DNA of 64,000 nucleotides, from the NCBI GenBank assembly GCA_002421605.1, contig DISJ01000019.1, forward strand, positions 54,360 through 118,359, given 5' to 3'. The stretch comes from Rhodobacteraceae bacterium UBA6213 (lineage in GTDB: Bacteria; Pseudomonadota; Alphaproteobacteria; Rhodobacterales; Rhodobacteraceae). The notes below the pieces were generated by a model. That model had not been told where the DNA came from. It was given only the letters and a program-made list of their open reading frames with translations, and did not search any database. The translations under genes and the position numbers were made by a program. Of this stretch, positions 44,445 through 54,100 are shown one piece after another (the first letter of the stretch is position 1; every line of letters starts with the position of its first letter).

Positions 44445-45674
44445 ATGCCCAACCCGCTGCGCGCTTACGGTGCCGTTACCGCGGCCTATTGGGCCTTCAT
44501 GCTATCTGACGGCGCGCTGCGGATGCTTGTGCTGCTGCATTTCAACGCGCTCGGGTTTGAGCCGGTGCAACTGGCATGGCTGTTTTTGCTGTATGAACTG
44601 GCAGGCATCGTGACAAATCTTTATGCAGGTTGGCTTGCAGCTCGTTTTGGGCTGGCGGCAACGCTTTATGCCGGATTGGCGTTGCAAATCGGTGCTTTGG
44701 TTGCGCTGGCGCAACTTGACCCGAACTGGGGCGTGGTCGCGTCGGTGGCGTTCGTGATGGCGGTTCAGGGCGTTTCGGGGGTGGCCAAGGATCTGGCCAA
44801 AATGTCGTCGAAATCGGCGGTAAAGCTGTTGGCACCCGAAGGCGATGGCACGTTGTTTCGCTGGGTTGCACGGCTTACCGGGTCCAAGAACGCGGTGAAG
44901 GGGTTGGGGTTCTTTTTGGGTGCGGTGCTATTGGGGCTTTGGGGGTTTGATGCGGCGATCTGGGGCATGGCGGGCGTGCTGAGCGTGATCCTGCTTGCCG
45001 TGGCACTTTTTTTGCCCGCGGGCCTGCCTGCCAAAGACAAGGGCGCAAAAATCGCGGGCTGGAAGTCGCACGATCCGCGCGTCAACCGGCTGAGCCTTGC
45101 GCGCCTGTTCTTGTTTGGGGCGCGGGATGTGTGGTTTGTAGTGGGCGTTCCGGTCTATTTTCAGATGGTGCTGTCAGATGGCACGCCCGAAGGAAAGCGT
45201 TGGGCGTTTTTCGTGATCGGCGGGTTTCTGGCGCTTTGGATCATCCTTTACGGTGCCGTGCAGGCCACCGCACCGCGCATCATCGGGGCTACGGGGCCAG
45301 ACGTGGTGGCAAAGGCAATCCGCTGGGCCGGGTATTTGGTGCCGATCCCCTTTGCGCTGGCCGCCGCCGCCGCACTGGCCGGTGCCCCGGCGGATTGGTT
45401 GACGGCCACGCTGATTGCGGGGCTCATGCTCTTTGGCTTTGTTTTTGCGGTTAATTCTTCGATCCACTCGTATCTGATACTGGCGTTTGGCGACGCCAGC
45501 CGGATTTCGCGGGATGTGGGGTTTTACTATATGTCGAATGCTGCCGGGCGGCTTTTGGGCACGCTGCTGTCGGGCGTCAGCTACCAGTTGGGCGGCCTGC
45601 CGCTTTGCCTTGCAACGGCAGGCGCGCTCGCCGCCGCGTCATGGGCGGCGGCGGGTCGGTTGCGCGGGGCGTAG
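44445..45674 (+). CDS. arsJ: ArsJ organoarsenical efflux MFS permease
   Basis: This 12-helix MFS protein of 409 residues exports 1-arseno-3-phosphoglycerate so that arsenate is effectively removed. The family block AYWAFMLSDGALRMLVLLHF is at the N-terminus, then YELAGIVTNLYAGWLAARF and an ISRDVGFYYMSNAAGRLLG block late in the protein. A GTG at 44433 that overlaps the GAPDH stop (GTGA) would add four residues; the ATG at 44445 is equally likely. It converges with two small membrane-protein genes. Confidence 0.9.
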   Translation: MPNPLRAYGAVTAAYWAFMLSDGALRMLVLLHFNALGFEPVQLAWLFLLYELAGIVTNLYAGWLAARFGLAATLYAGLALQIGALVALAQLDPNWGVVASVAFVMAVQGVSGVAKDLAKMSSKSAVKLLAPEGDGTLFRWVARLTGSKNAVKGLGFFLGAVLLGLWGFDAAIWGMAGVLSVILLAVALFLPAGLPAKDKGAKIAGWKSHDPRVNRLSLARLFLFGARDVWFVVGVPVYFQMVLSDGTPEGKRWAFFVIGGFLALWIILYGAVQATAPRIIGATGPDVVAKAIRWAGYLVPIPFALAAAAALAGAPADWLTATLIAGLMLFGFVFAVNSSIHSYLILAFGDASRISRDVGFYYMSNAAGRLLGTLLSGVSYQLGGLPLCLATAGALAAASWAAAGRLRGA

Positions 45675-45701
45675 GCGCGCGGTTGCGCCCCCGCCGCCGG
45701 G

Positions 45702-46109
45702 TTATTCCACCTTTGCACGCCAGATGGCGATGGCGAGCCATGTGATAGCCGCAACAATGGCGATCGCGCCCGCAAGCACGAACACGGGCGATGCACCCAG
45801 CGCAAATTCCGCGACAATCCCGAGCGGCATCAGCATCCCTGCCAGCGCAAGCCAAGAGACCCATTTGGCAGACACCGGCGAAATCGGCAGCCGCAGGATG
45901 AGATAGCCGACCATCACGTTCAAGAACGCGAAAAGGTTGCCGTGCACATGCGCAAGGCGCGCTTCAAAATGCGTGCCGGTGGTGTACTCGGCGATCCATT
46001 GCGCCTTGTCCGGGGCAAAGTCGCGCAGATAGATCAGCCCAAAGCCGTAGAGCATGAAGACCGCCAGAAACAGTAACCCCGCAACGATATTCCGCTTACC
46101 GTATTTCAT
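45702..46109 (-). CDS. Small four-helix membrane protein, unknown
   Basis: This 135-residue integral membrane protein has helices around residues 8-26, 58-74, 84-102 and 108-128. A polar loop between helix 1 and 2 carries FEARLAHVHGNLFAFLN, whose two histidines could bind a metal or haem, though this is speculative. I do not recognise a family. GGAAAGG precedes the start. It is last in a three-gene run with the TetR regulator and another small membrane protein, so expression is likely TetR-controlled. Confidence 0.7.
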   Translation of the reverse strand: MKYGKRNIVAGLLFLAVFMLYGFGLIYLRDFAPDKAQWIAEYTTGTHFEARLAHVHGNLFAFLNVMVGYLILRLPISPVSAKWVSWLALAGMLMPLGIVAEFALGASPVFVLAGAIAIVAAITWLAIAIWRAKVE

Positions 46110-46141
46110 TTCAGGTGCCTTTCCATTGAGGGTGACGAGCT

Positions 46142-46552
46142 TCAGGACTTTGGCGCGCAGGTCTTGTCGCCGCGGCTGACGACAACCGCGATGACAATCC
46201 AGACCGCCGCGCGCAGCAGCATCGCCCCGACAGTGCGCATTTCAAACGCGCCGCCGGCTAGGACGTGCCAGCCAAAAAATGCGAAGATCGCGGTGATCGC
46301 CACGGCCAGCGCAATGCTCAACCGTGCGGCCCAAGACCGGCTCAGAAGAATCCCGATTCCGGCCGTTACATAGACAAATCCTGACAGGAAGTTGAACCAG
46401 AGCACAAAGCCCACTGCATTGCCGACCCATTCTTGGGTTTCGGCGCCGCCAAACAGCGCTTTGCCGCCCGAAAAGATGGTCAGAAGCCCGAATACAATGG
46501 CAATGATTGCCGATGCTCTGAAAGTGCAGGAACCCGTTATTTTCGATGTCAT
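46142..46552 (-). CDS. Small four-helix membrane protein, unknown
   Basis: This 136-residue hydrophobic protein has about four helices: residues 12-32, 48-68, 76-100 and 108-128. There is one N-terminal cysteine and one near the C-terminus. I do not recognise a named domain. GGGAGA lies upstream of the ATG at 46552. It is 40 bases after the tetR stop and 32 bases before the next small membrane gene, so the three genes probably form one transcript. Confidence 0.7.
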   Translation of the reverse strand: MTSKITGSCTFRASAIIAIVFGLLTIFSGGKALFGGAETQEWVGNAVGFVLWFNFLSGFVYVTAGIGILLSRSWAARLSIALAVAITAIFAFFGWHVLAGGAFEMRTVGAMLLRAAVWIVIAVVVSRGDKTCAPKS

Positions 46553-46592
46553 TTTGTTTCTCCCTTAGTGTCTTCTAGCTTTCCGTCGCGCA

Positions 46593-47225
46593 TCATTTTA
46601 ATGAAGCCCCCTGTGGCGCTTGTGTGAACGGACATTCCCTGAACAGTGCGATCTCGCTTGCGACAAGGCGCGCGCCCTCAACTTCTAGGGCAAAGCTGCG
46701 CCGCCCGAGCGACCAGCGGATCGCGAGCCCCTGCACCAGCGAAATCAACAGCACCGCGCCATCGGCGGGCACGAGATCGGCGCGAAACACGCCGCTTTCA
46801 CGCCCCCTTTTCAACTCGTCCACCAGCATCGTTTGAAACCGCGTCATCACGCCCAGAAACGTGGCGTGCAGCGGCGCGTTTTCGGCGTGCAACTCGCGCG
46901 AGTGCAAAATCGCCGGGATCGCGGGGTTGGCGCTGATCTGGCGCAACTGCACGCCGATCAGCGCGGCAAGCCGGTCTGGCGGTGCGGCGTCGACTGCCAT
47001 CACCTCGTCCCATGCGTTCATCATCGCTTCGGTGATTTGCAGGGCTACCGCGTGCCACAGATCCTGTTTGGTTGGAAAATGGCGAAAGATGCCGGGTTGT
47101 GTCAGGCCAACCGCGGTGGCGACCGCCTGCGTTGTCAGCCGATCAGGGCCAAGCTCATCGGCCAAGCGCAACATCGCGGCGACAATTTCACTCTTGCGGC
47201 TTTCGGCCGATTTTCGGGCGCGCAT
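46593..47225 (-). CDS. TetR/AcrR-family transcriptional regulator
   Basis: This 210-residue regulator has an N-terminal helix-turn-helix (SEIVAAMLRLADELG, then TTQAVATAVGLTQPGIFRHF, residues 30-52) and a variable helical effector domain. GGAG precedes the ATG. A 22-base palindrome sits directly upstream (47239-47260), so autoregulation and control of the two membrane-protein genes are likely. The effector is unknown. Confidence 0.9.
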   Translation of the reverse strand: MRARKSAESRKSEIVAAMLRLADELGPDRLTTQAVATAVGLTQPGIFRHFPTKQDLWHAVALQITEAMMNAWDEVMAVDAAPPDRLAALIGVQLRQISANPAIPAILHSRELHAENAPLHATFLGVMTRFQTMLVDELKRGRESGVFRADLVPADGAVLLISLVQGLAIRWSLGRRSFALEVEGARLVASEIALFRECPFTQAPQGASLK

Positions 47226-47238
47226 GCGGGCTCCATTC

Positions 47239-47260
47239 AGTTAGTAAGTTGTTGCTAACT
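47239..47260. promoter_or_regulatory. TetR operator candidate
   Basis: This is a 22-base dyad with arms AGTTAG and CTAACT and matching inner AA/TT pairs (three of the inner pairs and the centre do not match). It begins 14 bases upstream of the TetR start codon, the usual place for an autorepression site. Its low GC stands out from the flanks. Confidence 0.7.
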
Positions 47261-47349
47261 AATTAGAGCCTTTTTCTTGCTTGTCAATGATCATGCAGCG
47301 CCCGCCCCCGGCTGGGGTGAACACCCACGCAGTGCCCGCTTGCTGAAGT

Positions 47350-48144
47350 TCAGTAGGTAAATGACCTTGCCACAATGGGCTTTGCCCCGTCGCCGCCATC
47401 GTCTTGCGATGTGCCCTGCAAGGGCGAGCCGATAAATGCTGCCTCGTCATCACATTCAGGGCCGTCAATCAGCGACGACGGGTGCGCGACTGCCTCAAGC
47501 GCCTTTCGGTCCGTAATGATAACGCGTTGGCCATCGACCTTGGCGCCCACGTCTTGAAGCGACTTCATGGTGCGCGAAAGGCTTTCGGGCGTGACACCGA
47601 GATACGAGGCAAGCAGGCGTTTTTCGATCGGGAGAATGAAGCTCGCGCTTTTGCTATTATGCGTCTTGCGCAGGATATAGGCGGCCAACCGTTCGCGCGC
47701 GTTGCGCAGCTTGATGTCTTTGGTATGCCGCACGACGCTGCGGTAGCACGAGGCGAGCTCATTGATCGTTGCCATTGCAAATTCGTGGTCGATCCGAAAC
47801 ACGGCGCGCAGATCAACGCTGGGCAAAAGGATGATGCGGGTCTTTTCAAGCGTGCGCGCGGCCATCAGGTATGGCGCATCCTTGATGCAAGCCGCAAGGA
47901 TGAAGCTTGAAACCGGGCGCACGACAGCCATGGTCGTTTCGCGTTCTTGCCAGCTTGCAAAAAGTTCTACCGCCCCCTCGACCACGATGTGCAAAAAGTC
48001 AGGGGCGGCCCCCTGCTCGATCAATTGCACATAGGCTGGAAAGGTCTGATCGTAGGCCGCGCGCATCAGCATGGCGAAGCTGTCGTCCGCCATCGTGCGA
48101 AACAGCGGTAGGCCCCGAACTTGAGAAAGCTCCGAATCGCGCAC
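47350..48144 (-). CDS. narR: CRP/FNR-family regulator, NarR/DNR-like (cysteine-free sensor end)
   Basis: This is a regulator of nitrate respiration, divergent from narK. It is 264 residues, with a cyclic-nucleotide-type domain at ~10-140 (VQLIEQGAAPDFLHIVVEGA) and a C-terminal helix-turn-helix LLASYLGVTPESLSRTMKSL. The N-terminus lacks the four cysteines of FNR, fitting the NarR/DNR/NnrR group, which senses nitrate/nitrite or NO. The start is GTG at 48144 with AGGGAGA 6-7 bases upstream. The C-terminal ~35 residues after the winged helix form an unusual acidic tail. Confidence 0.85.
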   Translation of the reverse strand: MRDSELSQVRGLPLFRTMADDSFAMLMRAAYDQTFPAYVQLIEQGAAPDFLHIVVEGAVELFASWQERETTMAVVRPVSSFILAACIKDAPYLMAARTLEKTRIILLPSVDLRAVFRIDHEFAMATINELASCYRSVVRHTKDIKLRNARERLAAYILRKTHNSKSASFILPIEKRLLASYLGVTPESLSRTMKSLQDVGAKVDGQRVIITDRKALEAVAHPSSLIDGPECDDEAAFIGSPLQGTSQDDGGDGAKPIVARSFTY

Positions 48145-48194
48145 GAATCATCTCCCTATCCCCGCCGCGTGCTTACCATATGATAAGGCTGCGG

Positions 48195-48208
48195 TTGATC
48201 GAGGTCCA
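48195..48208 (-). promoter_or_regulatory. Weak FNR/NarR-like half-matched box
   Basis: TTGAT-CGAG-GTCCA lies about 50 bases upstream of the narR start. Only one half fits the consensus, so autoregulation is a guess. Confidence 0.3.
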
Positions 48209-48308
48209 GCCGCGAACCGAAGTGTGCGCAAGTGTGGATTGACCTATTCCAGACCCTTTCGTGCAGCACGTCAATTCGGGCGCGATTTCCCCCGCTCGTG
48301 CGCGCAGT

Positions 48309-48322
48309 TTGATCTGGGTCAA
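48309..48322 (+). promoter_or_regulatory. FNR/NarR-type box upstream of narK
   Basis: TTGAT-CTGG-GTCAA at 48309-48322 matches the TTGAT-N4-ATCAA consensus except for one base. It is centred about 77 bases before the narK start, consistent with activation from around -41.5 if transcription begins near 48,357. Confidence 0.7.
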
Positions 48323-48392
48323 GTTTCTGGCCGCCCTGCGATGACTGATGCCTTCAGCAGACGTGCAAAGGCGCGACATACGGAGAGCAAAA

Positions 48393-51119
48393 ATGCAGGA
48401 TCCGACGAGTGTATTGTCTGGCGAGCGGGGGCGCGCACTGACACTGAGCACAATCGCGTTTACGACCTGCTTTGCAGTCTGGACGATCTTTTCGATCATC
48501 GGCGTCGAGATCAAGGCAGAGCTTGGGCTGAACGAGTTTGAGTTTGGCCTTTTGATCGCAACACCGGTTCTGACCGGCTCGCTTACGCGGTTGTTTCTGG
48601 GTGTGTGGACCGAACGATTTGGTGGCCGCGTCGTGTTTTCTGCGCAAATGCTGCTGACTGCTGGCGCCACATGGATGCTGACATGGGCCTCAAGCTACAT
48701 GATGTATCTGATCGCGGCGCTGGGCATCGGCCTTGCGGGTGGCTCGTTCATCATCGGGGTCGCGTATGTGTCGCGCTGGTATGGGCCGGGCAAACAGGGC
48801 ACCGCACTTGGCATTTTTGGTGCGGGTAACGTTGGGGCGGCGGTGACCAAGTTCTTCGCGCCCTTCGTGATGGTGGCTTACGGCTGGCACGGCGTTGCCC
48901 ATGTCTGGGCCATCGCGCTGGCGATGATGGGCATTGCCTTTTACATCTTTGCCAAGGATGAACCCCAGCTTGTGGCGCGCCGCCAATCGGGCGCGCGCGC
49001 ACCGAGCCTTGCCGAGCAATTTGCGCCGCTGCGCAACCTGCAGGTCTGGCGCTTCTCGCTGTATTATTTCTACGTCTTCGGCGGTTTTGTGGCACTGGCG
49101 CTCTGGATGCCGCACTATCTGGTTGATGTCTATTCACTCGACATTCGCACGGCGGGCATGGCGGCGGCGTCGTTCTCGCTCGCGGCATCGGTGTTTCGCG
49201 CTTATGGCGGGCATCTGAGCGACCGGTTCGGCGCGCGCGCGGTGATGTACTGGAGCCTCGGGTTTTCGGCCATCCTGCTGTTCATGCTATCCTATCCGCC
49301 GACCGATTATGTGATCCAGAGCAAGAACGGCCCGATCTCGTTTTCAACCAGCCTCGACACGACGCCCTTTGTCATCACGCTGTTCATGCTCGGGTTTTTC
49401 ATGAGCCTCGGCAAAGCGGCCGTGTTCAAGCATATTCCCGCATATTACCCCCAAAACGTCGGCGCGGTTGGCGGGCTGGTCGGTATGATCGGCGGGTTGG
49501 GTGGCTTTTTGCTACCGATCGCCTTTGGCGTCGCGCTTGATCTGACCGGCATTTACACCACCGCCTTCGCGCTGATGTTCCTGATTGTAAGTGTGTCGCT
49601 GCTCTGGATGCATCTTGCGATCCGGCAGATGGAACGCAACACCGAAGGTGTCGCGCGCGCGGTACTGCCCGAACTGCCCGAAATGCAGGGCATGACACGG
49701 CAGGACGGCACCGCAACCGCCACCCACGCACTGCAAGAATGGAAGCCCGAAGACCCGGTTTTCTGGGCCGAAAAGGGGCGTCGCATCGCACGGCGCAACC
49801 TCTGGATCTCGATCCCCGCTTTGCTGCTGGCATTTTCGATCTGGATGGTGTGGTCGGTCGTGGTGGCGCGCCTGCCCGCAATCGGTTTTGATTTCACACC
49901 GGGGCAATTGTTCTGGCTGGCGGCGTTGCCCGGGCTTTCGGGGGCGACCTTCCGCATCTTTTACAGCTTCATGGTGCCAATTTTCGGTGGCAGGCTTTGG
50001 ACCACGATTTCAACCGCCTCGCTGCTGATCCCGGCCATGGGCATCGGCTATTCGGTGCAGAACCCCGAAACGCCCTATTTCATCTTCCTGACACTGGCGC
50101 TGCTGTGCGGTTTTGGCGGCGGCAACTTTGCCTCCTCAATGGCCAATATCGCCTTCTTCTTCCCCAAGGCTGAAAAGGGCAACGCGCTGGCGCTCAATGC
50201 GGGGCTGGGCAACCTTGGCGTGTCGGTCATGCAGTTTCTGGTGCCGGTCGTCATCACCTCGGCGGTGTTCGGCGCATTGGGCGGCGCGCCGCAAACGATG
50301 TCGGCGGGCGGCGAACTCTGGATGCAGAACGCGGGCTTCATCTGGGTGCCGTTCATCATCCTATCGACCATCGCGGCATGGGTGGGCATGAATGACATTG
50401 CCGATGCCAAGGCCAGCTTTGCCGAGCAGGCGATCATCTTCAGCCGCAAGCACAACTGGATCATGTGTATCCTCTACACCGGCACTTTTGGCAGCTTCAT
50501 CGGTTATTCGGCGGGCTTTCCGCTGCTGGCCAAGATCATGTTTCCCGATGTCAATTCACTGCAACTGGTGTTTCTGGGGCCATTGGTGGGCGCGCTGAGC
50601 CGCGCGGGCACCGGCTGGATTTCGGATCGCTTTGGCGGCGGGCGCGTGACGTTCTGGACCTTCCTTGGCATGATCTTGGCGGTGTTCGGCGTGATCTTCT
50701 TTGTCGGGATCAGCGATCAGCCCGGCGCGTTCTGGGGCTTTTTCGCCGCGTTCATGGCGCTGTTCTTCCTGACCGGGGTGGGCAATGCCTCGACCTTCCA
50801 GATGATCCCGGCGATCATGGGGCGCGAAGTGCCCCGGCTGATGCCACAGCTCGACAAGGCAGCCATGCACAAGCAGGCCGAGCGTGAAAGCGCCGCGATC
50901 ATCGCCTTTACCTCTGCCGTCGCCGCCTATGGCGCGTTCTTCATTCCAAAGGCTTACGGCACCTCGATTGCCCTGACCGGCACGCCGGCAACCGCACTGT
51001 GGGGGTTTCTTGCCTTCTACGTGCTCTGCGCGGTGCTGACATGGGTCTACTACACCCGCCGCGGCGGGTTGCTTGACGCCTCCACACGCGCGGCCGCCGC
51101 TGCCGCTTCCCAAGCCTGA
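48393..51119 (+). CDS. narK: NarK1-NarK2 fused nitrate/nitrite transporter
   Basis: These are two MFS nitrate transporters in one 908-residue chain, an arrangement known from Paracoccus and relatives. The N-terminal half (to ~residue 435) is NarK1-like, a nitrate/H+ symporter, and has the nitrate signature FGAGNVGAAVTKFFAPF. The C-terminal half is NarK2-like, a nitrate/nitrite antiporter (MVWSVVVARLPAIGFDFTPG, then FASSMANIAFFFPKAEKGNA). About 24 helices are visible. CGGAGAG precedes the ATG. It is first in the nar operon, with narG 17 bases downstream. Confidence 0.94.
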   Translation: MQDPTSVLSGERGRALTLSTIAFTTCFAVWTIFSIIGVEIKAELGLNEFEFGLLIATPVLTGSLTRLFLGVWTERFGGRVVFSAQMLLTAGATWMLTWASSYMMYLIAALGIGLAGGSFIIGVAYVSRWYGPGKQGTALGIFGAGNVGAAVTKFFAPFVMVAYGWHGVAHVWAIALAMMGIAFYIFAKDEPQLVARRQSGARAPSLAEQFAPLRNLQVWRFSLYYFYVFGGFVALALWMPHYLVDVYSLDIRTAGMAAASFSLAASVFRAYGGHLSDRFGARAVMYWSLGFSAILLFMLSYPPTDYVIQSKNGPISFSTSLDTTPFVITLFMLGFFMSLGKAAVFKHIPAYYPQNVGAVGGLVGMIGGLGGFLLPIAFGVALDLTGIYTTAFALMFLIVSVSLLWMHLAIRQMERNTEGVARAVLPELPEMQGMTRQDGTATATHALQEWKPEDPVFWAEKGRRIARRNLWISIPALLLAFSIWMVWSVVVARLPAIGFDFTPGQLFWLAALPGLSGATFRIFYSFMVPIFGGRLWTTISTASLLIPAMGIGYSVQNPETPYFIFLTLALLCGFGGGNFASSMANIAFFFPKAEKGNALALNAGLGNLGVSVMQFLVPVVITSAVFGALGGAPQTMSAGGELWMQNAGFIWVPFIILSTIAAWVGMNDIADAKASFAEQAIIFSRKHNWIMCILYTGTFGSFIGYSAGFPLLAKIMFPDVNSLQLVFLGPLVGALSRAGTGWISDRFGGGRVTFWTFLGMILAVFGVIFFVGISDQPGAFWGFFAAFMALFFLTGVGNASTFQMIPAIMGREVPRLMPQLDKAAMHKQAERESAAIIAFTSAVAAYGAFFIPKAYGTSIALTGTPATALWGFLAFYVLCAVLTWVYYTRRGGLLDASTRAAAAAASQA

Positions 51120-51136
51120 TCTGAAAGGACCGAAAG

Positions 51137-54100
51137 ATGAGCCATCTTCTCGACCGTCTCAATTTCTTCAAAACGGTTCGCAAGGACACCTTCGCGGGCG
51201 GCCACGGACAGACCACAATCGAAAACCGCGATTGGGAGGACGTCTATCGCAACCGCTGGCGGCACGACAAAATCGTGCGCTCGACCCACGGGGTAAACTG
51301 CACCGGGTCGTGCAGCTGGAAGATCTACGTCAAGTCGGGCATCGTAACTTGGGAAACCCAGCAGACCGACTATCCGCGAACCCGCCCCGACATGCCCAAC
51401 CACGAGCCGCGCGGCTGTGCGCGGGGGGCATCTTATAGCTGGTATCTCTACTCGGCGAACCGGGTCAAAACCCCTCTGGTGCGCGGCCATCTGATGCGGC
51501 TTTGGCGCGAAGCGCGCGCCAGCATGAGCCCCGTGGCCGCCTGGGCCGCGATACAATCCGACCCGGTCAAGCGCGCAAGTTACACCAAGACCCGCGGCAG
51601 GGGCGGCTTTGTGCGCGCCTCGTGGGATGAAGTGTCCGAAATCGTCGCCGCCGCAAACGCCTATACCACCAAGACCTACGGGCCCGATCGGGTGTTCGGC
51701 TTTTCACCGATTCCGGCGATGTCGATGGTCAGCTATGCGGCCGGATCGCGGTATCTGAGCCTACTGGGCGGCACCTGCATGTCATTCTATGACTGGTATT
51801 GCGACCTACCGCCTGCCAGCCCGCAAACCTGGGGCGAGCAGACCGACGTGCCTGAAAGCGCCGATTGGTACAACGCGGGCTACATCATTCTCTGGGGCTC
51901 GAATGTGCCCCAGACCCGCACGCCGGACGCGCATTTTTATACCGAAGCGCGCTATCGCGGCACCAAGTCGGCGGTTGTCAGCCCCGACTATTCCGAAGCC
52001 GCGAAGTTTGGTGATGTTTGGCTGAACCCGCAGGCCGGCACCGACGCCGCGCTGGCCATGGCTTTTGGCCACGTCATTCTGCGCGAGTTCCACCTTGACC
52101 GGCAGGTGCCCTATTTTGAAGATTACACCCGCAAATATTCCGATTTTCCGCTGCTGGTGAAATTGGAAGACCGCGACGGGCGGCTGGTGCCCGGCCGCAT
52201 GCTGCGCGCCGCCGATTTTTCCGATGCCGTAGGCGAGGCCAACAACCCCGATTGGAAAACCGTGGGCTTCGACGCCAAGTCCGGCAAGGTTGTGGCGCCG
52301 AATGGCTCGATCGGCTTTCGCTGGGGGCAGGACGGGCAGTGGAACCTTGAGGAAAAGGCGGCAGGCAGCGACGTTGAATTGCAAACGACGCTGATCCTCG
52401 ATCAAGACCACGATGACGTGGTCGGGGTCGATTTCCCCTATTTTGGCGGCGAGGCCAGCGAACATTTCGTGGCCGATAACCGCGGCGCGGTGCTGACCCG
52501 CGACGTGCCGGTAAAGCGGCTGGAGCTGAAGGATGGCGAGGCGCTGGTCGCCACGGTGTTCGACCTTTTCTGCGCAAACTACAGCCTTGATCGCGGTCTT
52601 GGCGGCGACAATGTTGCCACCTCGTTCGATGCCGACGTGCCCTTTACCCCCGCTTGGGCGGAAAAGATTACCGGCGTTCCGCGCGACCGCATCATTGCCG
52701 TTGCGCGCGAATTCGCCTCGACCGCCGAAAAGACCAACGGCAAGTCGATGGTCATTCTCGGCGCCGGGTTGAACCACTGGTATCACATGGACATGGCCTA
52801 TCGCGGCATCATCAACATGCTGGTGATGTGCGGCTGCGTGGGCCAGTCGGGGGGCGGCTGGTCGCACTATGTGGGCCAAGAAAAACTGCGCCCGCAAACC
52901 GGCTGGACGGCGCTTGCCTTTGCGCTCGATTGGGCGCGCCCGCCGCGCCAGATGAACGCCACCAGTGCGTGGTATGCCCATACCGACCAGTGGCGCTACG
53001 AAACCATATCGGCGGGCGAGATCGTTTCGCCCACAGCGCCGGCGGGAAACTGGGCCGAACGCAGCTTGATCGACTACAACATTCAGGCCGAACGCATGGG
53101 CTGGTTGCCTTCGGCGCCGCAGCTCAAGACCAACCCGCTTGAAGTGGGGCGCGCGGCCAAGGCTGCGGGCAAATCGGCGGCGGACTATGTGGCCGAGGGG
53201 CTGAAATCGGGCACGTTGCAAATGTCGTGCGAAGACCCGGATGCGCCTGAAAACTGGCCGCGCAACCTATTCGTGTGGCGCTCGAACCTGCTTGGCTCGT
53301 CAGGCAAGGGGCACGAATATTTCTTGCGCCACCTGCTTGGCACCGACCATGGGGTGCTTGGCAAGGATCTGGGCGAAGAAGGGCGCAAAAAGCCGCTTGA
53401 GGCGAAATGGCACGACGCGGCCCCCGAAGGAAAGCTTGACCTTCTGGTGACGCTTGATTTCCGGATGTCGACCACCTGCGTTTATTCCGACATCGTGCTG
53501 CCAACCGCCAGTTGGTACGAAAAAGACGATCTGAACACCTCGGACATGCACCCCTTTATCCACCCGCTGCAAGCGGCGGTGGACCCGGCCTACGAAAGCA
53601 AGTCGGATTGGGAAATATTCAAAACCCTCGCGCGCAAGTTTGCAGACATTGCGTCCGAGGTTCTGGGCGTCGAAACCGACATCGTGTCACTACCCATGCA
53701 GCACGACAGCCCCGGAGAGTTGGCACAGCCCCATGTCGCTGATTGGAAAAAAGGCGATTGCGAGTTGATCCCTGGCAGGACTGCGCCAAACTTTATTGCT
53801 GTGGAGCGCGATTATCCAAACCTTTACAAACGCTTCACCGCCCTTGGCCCCTTGATGGAAAAAATCGGCAACGGTGGCAAGGGCATCGCTTGGGATACCA
53901 AAACCGAAGTGCACCATTTGCGTGCGCTCAACGGCAGCGTCACCGACAAGGGCGCAACCGAAGGTATGGCCAAGATCGACACTGCGATCGACGCGGCAGA
54001 AGTGATCTTGATGCTCGCGCCAGAAACCAACGGCGAGGTTGCCGTAAAGGCATGGCACGCGCTGGAAAAGATCACGGGACGCGAACATGCGCATCTGGCG

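Noticed and set aside
51806..53221. 471-codon open frame antisense to narG
   Set aside because: Same reason: a GC-rich shadow of narG.
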